The notes under the pieces are model-generated. The model was not told where the DNA came from. It worked only from the letters and a program-made list of their open reading frames with translations, and ran no database searches. Positions 1 through 5,536 of a DNA stretch of 5,536 nt are shown in pieces. A program made the position numbers and the translations under genes. The stretch comes from an uncultured Curvibacter sp. (GTDB lineage: Bacteria; Pseudomonadota; Gammaproteobacteria; Burkholderiales; Burkholderiaceae): positions 1 to 5,536 of the forward strand of contig CAMLNH010000193.1 of NCBI GenBank assembly GCA_946481355.1, written 5' to 3'. The number at the start of each line of letters is the position of its first letter. The stretch's first letter is position 1.

Positions 1-1
1 G

Positions 2-997
2 AGCGACCCGGACCTCACGAGCGAGCTCACGGTGGCCCCCACCTGGCTGCGCGACATCCCGGGCCGTACCATCGCGGCCATCCAGCTGGCCATGGTGCAC
101 AGCGAGCTCAAGCCCTGCGACGCGACGATGGCGCAGGCGCGGCGCTGGTTCGGTGACCGCACCGTCGTGGCCTCGGTCATGGGCAACAACGGGCACTCCT
201 GGGCCGTGACCGACTTCCAGCTGCGCGACTGCGGCTTCGAGCGCATCCTCGTCCTGGCGCCGCCCGCCATCACCGAAACCCGCGCCGGCCGGATCTCGCA
301 GCGCCTGCTGGAGCTTGAGACCTACCGCCTCATGGCGCTGCGCGGCCTGCCCGTGGCCAAGGGCCTGGGGCCCATGCTGGGCGAAGCCGAGGGGCGCCTG
401 GCCGACATCACGGCGCGGCTGGAATACAAATCCGCTTCCGAGCAGGAGCTGCTCGACACCCTGGTGGCGCTGGCCGCGCGCATCGAGCGCGCCACGGCCG
501 AGCACGACTACCGTTTCGCCGCCACGCGCGCCTACGACACCCTGGTGAGCCAGCGCCTGGCCGAGCTGCGCGAGCAGCCCGTCCCCGGCACGCAGACCGT
601 GGGTGAATTCATGCAGCGCCGGCTCTCGCCCGCCATGGCCACGGTGGCGGCCACATCCCAGCGTCTGACCTCCTTGTCGGAGCGCGTGGCGCGCACCAGC
701 GCCCTGCTGCGTACCCGCGTGGACATTGCGACCGAGGCACAGAACCAGCAGCTTCTGGAAAAGCTCACGCGCGGGCAGGAACTGCAGCTGCGCCTGCAGA
801 CCACGGTGGAAGGCCTGTCGATCGCGGCCATCTCCTACTACGTGGTCAGCCTGCTGCTCTATGCCGTGAAGGCCGTGAAGGCCGCGGGCGTGCCGCTGAA
901 CGTGGAGATTGCCACGGGGGCGCTGATTCCCCTGGTGCTGTGGGCGGTGTGGCGCACGACACGGCGTATCCACGCCAAGCTGCGGGATCGGCCCTGA
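2..997 (+). CDS. DUF3422 family membrane protein, 5' truncated by window edge
   Basis: This is the C-terminal 331 residues of a DUF3422 protein. The reading frame is open to the left edge, and the residues before the first possible start (a GTG at 32), SDPDLTSELTVAPTWLRDIP, read as continuous family sequence. The true start therefore lies outside the window and the GTG is internal. DUF3422 proteins are, as I recall, about 420-450 residues, so roughly 100 N-terminal residues are missing. The visible part has a soluble region with VVASVMGNNGHSWAVTDFQL, then a long helical, Arg/Glu/Leu-rich stretch (about residues 100-265) likely to form coiled coil, then two hydrophobic segments near the end (about 271-292 and 303-317) joined by a short loop and followed by a basic tail. 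This suggests a mainly soluble protein anchored by a C-terminal helical hairpin. Its biochemical function is unknown and nothing nearby assigns one. It converges on xth with a 6-base gap. The family call is from recognition of the sequence. Confidence 0.85.
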   Translation, partial: SDPDLTSELTVAPTWLRDIPGRTIAAIQLAMVHSELKPCDATMAQARRWFGDRTVVASVMGNNGHSWAVTDFQLRDCGFERILVLAPPAITETRAGRISQRLLELETYRLMALRGLPVAKGLGPMLGEAEGRLADITARLEYKSASEQELLDTLVALAARIERATAEHDYRFAATRAYDTLVSQRLAELREQPVPGTQTVGEFMQRRLSPAMATVAATSQRLTSLSERVARTSALLRTRVDIATEAQNQQLLEKLTRGQELQLRLQTTVEGLSIAAISYYVVSLLLYAVKAVKAAGVPLNVEIATGALIPLVLWAVWRTTRRIHAKLRDRP

Positions 998-1003
998 GCT
1001 GCG

Positions 1004-1807
1004 TCAGAGCAGGCCTGCGTAGGCGATGGTCAGCGGCGCGTGGTCGCTGAATTTCTCGCCCTTGTAGATGGACTCGGTCCGGGCCAGCGCGGCCAACGCT
1101 GGTGTGGCCAGGTGGTAGTCGATGCGCCAGCCCACGTTCTTCGCGTAAGCCTGGCCGCGGTTGCTCCACCAGGTGTAGGCGGCGTCGGTCGCCTCGGGTT
1201 GCAACTGACGGTAGACGTCGACCAGACCGCCTTCGCTCAGCGTCTTGGTCATCCAGGCGCGTTCCTCGGGCAGGAAGCCCGAGTTCTTGAGATTGCCCTT
1301 CCAGTTCTTGAGGTCCATCTCCTTGTGGGCGATGTTCACGTCGCCGCAGAGGATGAACTCGCGCTGCTTCCTGAGCTTCTGCAGGTGCGGGTAGATCAGG
1401 TCCAGGAAGCGGTACTTGGCGGCCTGGCGCTCCTCGCCCGAGGAACCGCTGGGGAAGTAGCAGCTGATCAGAGAGAGCTTGCGTTGCGGCGTGTCGAAGC
1501 GCAGCTCCACATAGCGGCCCTCGGCGTCGAACTCGCCGCCGTCAAAACCGGTCACCACATCGCTGGGCGCGTGCCGCGTGTAGAGCCCGACGCCCGAGTA
1601 GCCCTTCTTCTCGGCGTAATGGAAGTAGCCCTGCAGTCCGGCGAGCTGCTCGAACTTGCCTGCCACGTCCGGCGCCTGGGCCTTGACCTCCTGCACGCCC
1701 ATACAATCGGGCCGCGTCTGCTCGATCCAGGCTTCGAGCCCCTTGCTGGTGGCCGAACGGATGCCGTTGAGGTTGAGGCTGACGAGTTTGAACAAGGACT
1801 TTCCCAT
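1004..1807 (-). CDS. xth: Exodeoxyribonuclease III (AP endonuclease, ExoIII/Xth family)
   Basis: This 267-residue protein is almost the same length as E. coli ExoIII (268). The family cleaves DNA 5' of abasic sites in base excision repair and has 3'-5' exonuclease and 3'-phosphatase activity on duplex DNA; it acts in the cytoplasm and needs a divalent metal. The whole endonuclease/exonuclease/phosphatase fold is visible with its catalytic residues: SLNLNGIRSA (N12, N14), VQEVK (metal-binding E40), SCYFPSG (Y117), CGDVNIAHKEMD (D156, N158), GWRIDYHLATP (D230) and SDHAPL (D255, H256). No key residue is missing. The annotated ATG overlaps the pyrE ATG, and no Shine-Dalgarno sequence precedes it. 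The family-conserved part starts at residue 6, so the TTG at 1795-1793 (codon 5) is a real alternative start, with GGGAAAG just upstream. No upstream extension is likely, since I see no other start codon close by in frame. Any promoter must lie within pyrE. Function is secure; the exact start is not. Confidence 0.95.
   Translation of the reverse strand: MGKSLFKLVSLNLNGIRSATSKGLEAWIEQTRPDCMGVQEVKAQAPDVAGKFEQLAGLQGYFHYAEKKGYSGVGLYTRHAPSDVVTGFDGGEFDAEGRYVELRFDTPQRKLSLISCYFPSGSSGEERQAAKYRFLDLIYPHLQKLRKQREFILCGDVNIAHKEMDLKNWKGNLKNSGFLPEERAWMTKTLSEGGLVDVYRQLQPEATDAAYTWWSNRGQAYAKNVGWRIDYHLATPALAALARTESIYKGEKFSDHAPLTIAYAGLL
1683..1707 (+). promoter_or_regulatory. Possible weak sigma-70-type promoter for pyrE inside xth
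   Basis: Because xth and pyrE leave no space between them, the pyrE promoter must lie in xth. The best -10 hexamer I found upstream is TACAAT at 1702-1707 (5 of 6 to TATAAT), about 100 bases before the pyrE start. A TTGACC at 1683-1688 (5 of 6 to TTGACA) lies before it, but the spacing is only 13 bases against an optimum of 17, and there is no extended -10 TG. Both hexamers also encode conserved ExoIII residues on the other strand, so chance is a fair explanation. This is a tentative candidate only. Confidence 0.2.
1794..1798 (+). promoter_or_regulatory. Ribosome binding site of pyrE
   Basis: AAGGA lies 7 bases before the ATG at 1806 and fixes the pyrE start in preference to the in-frame ATG at 1656. 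It lies inside the coding region of xth on the other strand, over xth codons 4 and 5, so it also encodes protein on that strand. This is read directly from the sequence. Confidence 0.75.
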
Positions 1808-2507
1808 GGCAGGCGGTACGGCAGGTGGTGTGGCAGGGCAGGACAGCCTGGCTCAGGATTTCGTGGCCTTTGCCGTCGCGTGCGGCGTGCTGCGTTTCGG
1901 CGAATTCAAGACCAAGGCCGGCCGGCTGTCCCCTTATTTCTTCAATGCAGGCCTTTTCGACGACGGCGCCAAGCTGGGCCGGCTGTCCGAATTCTATGCC
2001 CGCCGCCTGATCGCCTCCGGCATCGAGTTCGACATGATCTTCGGCCCGGCCTACAAGGGCATCCCCCTGGGCGCGGCCCTGGCCGTGGAGCTGGCGCGGC
2101 GCGGGCGCAACGTGCCCTTCGCCTACAACCGCAAGGAAGCCAAGGACCATGGTGAGGGCGGCACCCTGGTAGGTGCCCCGCTCAAGGGCCGCGTGCTCAT
2201 CGTCGACGATGTCATGTCGGCCGGCACGGCTGCGCGCGAGTCCATCGCCCTGATCGAGGCGGCCGGTGCTAAGCCGCATGGCGTGGTGATCGCCCTGGAC
2301 CGCCAGGAAATGGCCACCGAGAATGGTCAGGACGTACCCTACAGCGCCGTGCAATATGTCCGCAATCGCCTGGGTCTGCAGGTTGCTGCCATTGCGGAGC
2401 TGGGGGATTTGCTGCAGTATCTGGAACAGCACAGCAAGGATGGCCTGGCCGCCGACCATGCGCGCGTGCTGGCTTATCGACAACGCTACGGCGTGCAGGA
2501 CACTTGA
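1806..2507 (+). CDS. pyrE: Orotate phosphoribosyltransferase
   Basis: PyrE joins orotate and PRPP to give orotidine 5'-monophosphate, the fifth step of de novo pyrimidine synthesis, as a cytoplasmic dimer. The 233-residue product shows the orotate/PRPP-side segment KTKAGRLSPYFFNAG (about 35-49), the segment FGPAYKGIPLG (79-89), the flexible catalytic loop RKEAKDHGEGG (109-119, with K113 and H115) and the PRPP-binding motif VLIVDDVMSAGTA (130-142, with D134 and D135). E. coli PyrE has 213 residues; the extra length is an N-terminal Gly/Ala-rich leader of about 12 residues and a longer C-terminal end. The frame is open back to an ATG at 1656, but that extension lies over xth and does not look like PyrE. 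I chose ATG 1806 because AAGGA at 1794-1798 sits 7 bases before it and the family sequence begins shortly after. A GTG at 1830 is a weaker alternative. It is followed after one base by a secreted-protein gene, so the two are probably co-transcribed. Confidence 0.96.
   Translation: MAGGTAGGVAGQDSLAQDFVAFAVACGVLRFGEFKTKAGRLSPYFFNAGLFDDGAKLGRLSEFYARRLIASGIEFDMIFGPAYKGIPLGAALAVELARRGRNVPFAYNRKEAKDHGEGGTLVGAPLKGRVLIVDDVMSAGTAARESIALIEAAGAKPHGVVIALDRQEMATENGQDVPYSAVQYVRNRLGLQVAAIAELGDLLQYLEQHSKDGLAADHARVLAYRQRYGVQDT
2497..2500 (+). promoter_or_regulatory. Ribosome binding site of the secreted-protein gene
   Basis: AGGA within the last codons of pyrE lies 8 bases before the ATG at 2509 and 11 before the second ATG at 2512. 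The spacing favours the first of the two adjacent ATG codons. Its place inside pyrE fits translation coupled to the end of pyrE. Confidence 0.6.
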
Positions 2508-2508
2508 C

Positions 2509-3156
2509 ATGATGCGTTTGGCGGGAGTGGTGCTGACAGGTCTGATGCTGGGCACTTGTGCCCTGCCGTCGCTGGCGCAGACCACCAGCGGCATCTACAC
2601 CTGCGTCGACGCCAAGGGTCGCAAGCTCACCTCCGACCGCCCCATCCGCGAGTGCGCTGACCGCGAACAGCTGCTGCTCAACCCCAGCGGCACGGTGCGC
2701 GCCGTGGTTCCGCCGTCCCTGACCGGTCCGGAGCGCGCGGCGCTGGAGGCCAAAAAGCGCCGCGAAGCGGCGGAGCAGGCCCGGCAGGCCGAAGAGCGAC
2801 GCCGCGAGCGCGCCTTGCTGGTGCGCTATCCCAACCGTTCCGTGCACGACAAGGAGCGCTCCGAAGCCCTGACCCAGATCACCGTGGTGCGGCAGGCGGC
2901 GCTGAACCGCGTCAAGGAACTGCAGCGGCAGCGCAAGGAGCTCGACACGGAGCTCGAGTTCTACGTCAAGGACCCGGAGAAGATCCCGCCTTCGTTGCGC
3001 CGCCTGGTAGACGACAACGAGAAGAGCATGGCGGTGCAGGAGCGCTTCATCGCCGACCAGGAAGCCGAGATGGGGCGCGTCAACGCCCGTTTCGACGAAG
3101 AGCTGCAGCGTCTGCAGCAGCTCTGGGCCCAGATCGCCGCGCCCGCGGCCAACTGA
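2509..3156 (+). CDS. Secreted DUF4124-like coiled-coil protein
   Basis: I do not know a function for this 215-residue protein. Residues 1-23 form a signal peptide: a start with one Arg, the hydrophobic run LAGVVLTGLMLGTCALP, and a probable signal peptidase I site SLA|Q after residue 23. The mature N-terminus, IYTCVDAKGRKLTSDRPIREC (about 29-49), resembles the short DUF4124 domain, in which an aromatic-x-x-V-D-x-x-G pattern is followed by an S-D-R/K-P pattern. It has two cysteines (C32, C49) that could pair in the periplasm. From about residue 74 to 208 the protein is rich in Arg, Glu, Ala and Gln with heptad-like spacing, broken near YPNRSVHDK (107-115) and DPEKIPPS (155-162), so it probably forms two or three long helices or coiled coils. 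There is no transmembrane anchor after the signal. It starts one base after the pyrE stop, which implies co-transcription with pyrE. ATG 2512 is an equally possible start one codon later. Similar 'DUF4124 domain-containing protein' annotations are common in Burkholderiales, but the role is unproven. Confidence 0.85.
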   Translation: MMRLAGVVLTGLMLGTCALPSLAQTTSGIYTCVDAKGRKLTSDRPIRECADREQLLLNPSGTVRAVVPPSLTGPERAALEAKKRREAAEQARQAEERRRERALLVRYPNRSVHDKERSEALTQITVVRQAALNRVKELQRQRKELDTELEFYVKDPEKIPPSLRRLVDDNEKSMAVQERFIADQEAEMGRVNARFDEELQRLQQLWAQIAAPAAN

Positions 3157-3157
3157 A

Positions 3158-3177
3158 GCCGCGCCGGCCGGCGCGGC
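3158..3177. terminator. Perfect 20-bp GC palindrome between convergent genes; possible bidirectional terminator
   Basis: GCCGCGCCGGCCGGCGCGGC is its own reverse complement. In RNA it can fold as an 8-bp all-GC stem with a GGCC loop on either strand. It begins one base after the stop codon of the secreted-protein gene and ends 9 bases before the end of the gatB stop on the other strand. Neither side has a true U-run: the plus strand continues CCCCTGAG and the minus strand TTCAGTT. It is thus not a textbook intrinsic terminator, but the place between two convergent stops makes transcript-end formation or 3'-end protection the most natural role. Confidence 0.55.
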
Positions 3178-3186
3178 CCCCTGAGT

Positions 3187-4635
3187 TCAAGCCAGCTTGC
3201 TGCGCAGCAGATCGTTGACCTGCTGCGGATTGGCCTTGCCCTTGCTGGCCTTCATGACCTGACCCACGAGCGCGTTGAAGGCCTTGTCCTTGCCGGCCTT
3301 GAACTGCGCCACGTTGTCCGGGTTGGCGGCGATGACCTCGTCAATGATCTTCTCCAGCGCGCCGGTGTCGTTCATCTGCTTCAGCCCCTTGGCTTCGATG
3401 AGGGCGTCCACGTCCTGACCTTCGCCAGTCCAGAGCGCGTCGAAGACCTGGCGCGCGGCGTTGTTGGAGATGGTGCCGTCGTTGATGCGGGCGATCAGCG
3501 CGCCCAGTTGGGCTGCGCTGACCGGGGCCTGTTCGATGTCGATCTCGTCTGCATTGAGGCGACGTGAGACCTCGCCCATGATCCAGTTGCTGGCCAGCTT
3601 GGGCTGCTTGCAGGCCTGGGCCGCGACTTCGAAATAGGCCGCCATGGCCTTGCTCTGGGTCAGCGTGGTGGCGTCGTACTCCGGCAGGCCGTAGTCGGCC
3701 ACGAAGCGCGCCGCCATGGCGCGCGGCAGCTCGGGCAGGCCGGCTTTCACGCGTGCGATCCACTCCTCGGCAATCACCAGCGGCGGCAGGTCCGGGTCGG
3801 GGAAGTAACGGTAGTCGGCCGCGTCTTCCTTGGTGCGCATGGCGCGGGTCTCGCCCGTGTCGGGGTCGAAGAGCACGGTGGCCTGCTGGATGGCATGGCC
3901 GTCCTCGATCTGCTCGATCTGCCAGCGCACCTCGTAGTCGATGGCCTGCTGCATGAACTTGAAGCTGTTCAAGTTCTTGATCTCGCGGCGGGTGCCCAGG
4001 GGCTGGCCGGGCTTGCGCACCGAGACGTTGGCGTCACAGCGGAAAGAGCCTTCCTGCATGTTGCCGTCACAGATACCGATCCAGGTCACGATCTTGTGCA
4101 GTTCCTTGGCGTAGGCCACGGCCTCGTCGCTGGAGCGGATGTCGGGCTCGGTCACAATCTCCAACAGCGGCGTGCCCGCGCGGTTGAGGTCGATACCCGA
4201 TTGACCGATGAAGTCCTCGTGGAGTGACTTGCCCGCGTCTTCTTCCAGATGCGCGCGCACCAGGCGCACGGTCTTCTTCTCCTCGCCGAGGTAGAAGCTG
4301 ATCTCGCCGCCCTGCACGACCGGGATCTCGAACTGGCTGATCTGGTAGCCCTTGGGCAGGTCGGGGTAGAAGTAGTTCTTGCGCGCAAAGATGCTGCGCG
4401 GCGCGATGTGCGAGCCGATGGCCAGGCCCAGCTGGATGGCGCGCTCGACAGCACCCACGTTCATCACGGGCAGGGTGCCGGGCAGGGCCAGGTCCACGGC
4501 GCAGGCCTGGGTGTTGGGCTCGGCGCCGAAGGCTGTGGGCGCGCGGCTGAAGATCTTGCTCTCGGTGGAGAGCTGGGCGTGCGTCTCGAAGCCGATCACG
4601 ACTTCGTAGCCCTGGACGAGTTTGGAGGTGCTCAT
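3187..4635 (-). CDS. gatB: Aspartyl/glutamyl-tRNA(Asn/Gln) amidotransferase subunit B
   Basis: GatB is the tRNA-binding and kinase subunit of the GatCAB complex. It phosphorylates Asp or Glu on misacylated tRNA(Asn)/tRNA(Gln), and the ammonia released by GatA then gives Asn-tRNA or Gln-tRNA. The 482-residue product matches the usual length of about 475-485. The N-terminal cradle domain carries [18 protein letters not shown] (E17, H19), [19 protein letters not shown] (about 84-102), HLEEDAGK (E131), [15 protein letters not shown] (E159), [17 protein letters not shown] (191-207), IKNLNSFKF (219-227) and [11 protein letters not shown] (275-285). By recalled alignment to S. aureus GatB, H19, E131 and E159 match its active-site metal ligands. 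The C-terminal helical and YqeY-like region (about 300-482) ends in the typical [21 protein letters not shown], which serves tRNA recognition. It starts one base after gatA stops, with GGAGG 9 bases before its ATG. No defect is visible. The complex serves Asn, Gln or both, depending on which synthetases the genome has. Confidence 0.97.
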   Translation of the reverse strand: MSTSKLVQGYEVVIGFETHAQLSTESKIFSRAPTAFGAEPNTQACAVDLALPGTLPVMNVGAVERAIQLGLAIGSHIAPRSIFARKNYFYPDLPKGYQISQFEIPVVQGGEISFYLGEEKKTVRLVRAHLEEDAGKSLHEDFIGQSGIDLNRAGTPLLEIVTEPDIRSSDEAVAYAKELHKIVTWIGICDGNMQEGSFRCDANVSVRKPGQPLGTRREIKNLNSFKFMQQAIDYEVRWQIEQIEDGHAIQQATVLFDPDTGETRAMRTKEDAADYRYFPDPDLPPLVIAEEWIARVKAGLPELPRAMAARFVADYGLPEYDATTLTQSKAMAAYFEVAAQACKQPKLASNWIMGEVSRRLNADEIDIEQAPVSAAQLGALIARINDGTISNNAARQVFDALWTGEGQDVDALIEAKGLKQMNDTGALEKIIDEVIAANPDNVAQFKAGKDKAFNALVGQVMKASKGKANPQQVNDLLRSKLA

Positions 4636-4636
4636 G

Positions 4637-5536
4637 TCAGCAGCCCTCCGGGGTACGGAGGTGGAAGTCAGTCACTTGTTGGTAGCGGTGCGCCAGGTTC
4701 AGCAACTTGCCTTCCTGCAGGTGCTTGCCGATGAGCTGCAGGCCCACGGGCATGTTCGCATCACCAAAACCCACAGGCAGGCTCATGCCGGGCAGGCCGG
4801 CCAGTGAGCCGGGCAGGGTGTAGATGTCGGCCAGATAGGCGGCCACCGGGTCCTCGCTCTTGTCACCGAGCTTCCAGGCCACGGTGGGCGCCACGGGGCC
4901 GGCGATCACGTCGCACTGCTGGAAAGCGTTCTGGAAATCGTCCGCGATCATGCGGCGGATCTTCTGCGCCTGCAGGTAGTAGGCGTCGTAGTAACCGTGG
5001 CTCAGCACATAGGTCCCGACCATGATGCGGCGCTTGACCTCGTCGCCGAAGCCTTCGGCGCGGGTCTTCTTGTACATGTCGAGCAGGTCCGCGTACTTGT
5101 CGGCACGGTGGCCGAACTTCACGCCGTCGAAGCGGCTCAGGTTGGAGCTCGCTTCGGCCGGGGCGATGATGTAGTAGACGGGTATGGCCAGTTCGGTACG
5201 CGGCAGCGAGATCTCGACGAGCTTCGCGCCGAGTTTTTCGTATTCCTTCAAGGCGGCGTCGATGGCCGCGCGCACGTCAGGCGCGAGACCGGCGCCGAAG
5301 AACTCCCTGGGGATGCCGATGCGCAGGCCGTCGAGCTTGTCGTTCAGGCTGCGACCGAAGTCCTCTGCAGGCACGTCCAGCGAGGTCGAGTCGCGGTCCA
5401 GGTCCGGGCCGCACATGGCCGACAGCAACAGGGCGCAATCCTCGGCACTCCGTGCCATGGGGCCCGCCTGGCCCAGGCTGGAGGCGTAGGCGATCATGCC
5501 GTAGCGGATGGCGCGGCCATAGGTGGGTTTGATGCC
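4637..5536 (-). CDS. gatA: Aspartyl/glutamyl-tRNA(Asn/Gln) amidotransferase subunit A, 5' truncated by window edge
   Basis: This is the last 299 residues of GatA, the glutaminase subunit of GatCAB and a member of the amidase signature family. It releases ammonia from glutamine and passes it through a channel to GatB. GatA is usually about 485-495 residues, so about 190 are missing, including the Ser-cisSer-Lys catalytic triad, which cannot be checked here. The visible part starts at [20 protein letters not shown], just past the amidase signature. It contains [20 protein letters not shown] and the segment [20 protein letters not shown], followed by [17 protein letters not shown]. Aligning by memory to S. 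aureus GatA, the second Arg of KRRI (fragment residue 170) and the Asp of DIYTLP (237) match the glutamine-binding R358 and D425. Where relatives usually read SSLDQ, this protein reads SSLGQ. The ATG at 5497 is internal, since family sequence continues before it. gatC would be expected further upstream, outside the window. Confidence 0.96.
   Translation of the reverse strand, partial: GIKPTYGRAIRYGMIAYASSLGQAGPMARSAEDCALLLSAMCGPDLDRDSTSLDVPAEDFGRSLNDKLDGLRIGIPREFFGAGLAPDVRAAIDAALKEYEKLGAKLVEISLPRTELAIPVYYIIAPAEASSNLSRFDGVKFGHRADKYADLLDMYKKTRAEGFGDEVKRRIMVGTYVLSHGYYDAYYLQAQKIRRMIADDFQNAFQQCDVIAGPVAPTVAWKLGDKSEDPVAAYLADIYTLPGSLAGLPGMSLPVGFGDANMPVGLQLIGKHLQEGKLLNLAHRYQQVTDFHLRTPEGC
4645..4649 (-). 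promoter_or_regulatory. Ribosome binding site of gatB
   Basis: On the minus strand GGAGG lies 9 bases before the gatB ATG at 4635, within the last codons of gatA (the ones for PEGC and the stop). It supports this gatB start and allows gatB translation to be coupled to gatA termination. Confidence 0.75.

Noticed and set aside
32..34. GTG as the start of the DUF3422 gene
   Set aside because: The frame is open to the left edge with residues that fit the family, and the protein would be about 100 residues too short. The gene is cut by the window.
1656..1805. N-terminal extension of PyrE from the ATG at 1656
   Set aside because: The 50 extra residues lie wholly over conserved xth codons, do not resemble PyrE, and the good Shine-Dalgarno is placed for ATG 1806.
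1040..2155. A 371-codon open frame on the plus strand across xth and the start of pyrE
   Set aside because: It is antisense to all but the very ends of xth and then lies out of frame in pyrE. Its translation is Val/Leu/Arg/Gly-rich without recognisable domains. Long shadow frames are expected in GC-rich coding DNA.
2548..2559. Lipobox in the secreted protein around Cys17 (LGTC)
   Set aside because: The residue before Cys is Thr, which is disfavoured in lipoboxes, and a better signal peptidase I site (SLA|Q) lies 6 residues later. A soluble secreted protein is more likely.
1542..2594. A 350-codon open frame on the minus strand opposite pyrE
   Set aside because: It is a shadow of pyrE, and its end overlaps xth in another frame. 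No motif or ribosome binding site supports it, and both real genes are certain.
3895..4734. Two plus-strand frames (3895-4227 and 4249-4734) opposite gatB and the end of gatA
   Set aside because: Their Ala/Leu/Val/Asp-rich translations are the complement of conserved GatB and GatA codons and show no family of their own.
1..5536. Mobile elements, CRISPR repeats, tRNA genes, toxin-antitoxin or defence genes
   Set aside because: The window is almost fully covered by housekeeping and conserved hypothetical genes with gaps of at most 30 bases. I saw no direct-repeat array, transposase, integrase or structured RNA, and no sign of foreign composition.

Overview
The window is GC-rich chromosomal housekeeping DNA, most likely from a betaproteobacterium of the order Burkholderiales and probably the family Comamonadaceae. 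I base this on the wording of the proteins: the PyrE core FGEFKTKAGRLSPYFFNAG, the ExoIII start LFKLVSLNLNGIRSA, and the mix of a DUF3422 membrane protein, a DUF4124-like secreted protein and a gatA-gatB pair. The lineage is an inference from remembered relatives, not a search result. I see no RNA gene, CRISPR array, insertion sequence, phage gene or other mobile element, and base composition looks even throughout.

Layout from left to right: (1) 2-997, plus strand, the C-terminal three quarters of a DUF3422 protein, cut by the left edge. (2) 1004-1807, minus strand, exodeoxyribonuclease III (xth), convergent with DUF3422 and only 6 bases from it. (3) 1806-2507, plus strand, orotate phosphoribosyltransferase (pyrE), divergent from xth with the two annotated start codons overlapping in one CATG. 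(4) 2509-3156, plus strand, a secreted DUF4124-like coiled-coil protein one base after pyrE. (5) 3158-3177, a perfect 20-bp GC palindrome between convergent stops. (6) 3187-4635, minus strand, gatB. (7) 4637-5536, minus strand, the C-terminal part of gatA, cut by the right edge. Coding density is nearly total; the largest gap is 30 bases.

The genes form three transcription groups: the DUF3422 gene, whose upstream context is not visible; the divergent pair xth / pyrE-orf; and gatA-gatB, probably preceded by gatC outside the window. GatCAB amidates misacylated Asp-tRNA(Asn) and/or Glu-tRNA(Gln), PyrE makes OMP in pyrimidine synthesis, and ExoIII repairs abasic sites. They share no pathway; proximity looks like conserved gene order.

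I did not find a new biological system. The points most worth a second look are the zero-length divergent junction of xth and pyrE, with its start-codon ambiguity, and the tight linkage of an uncharacterised exported coiled-coil protein to pyrE.
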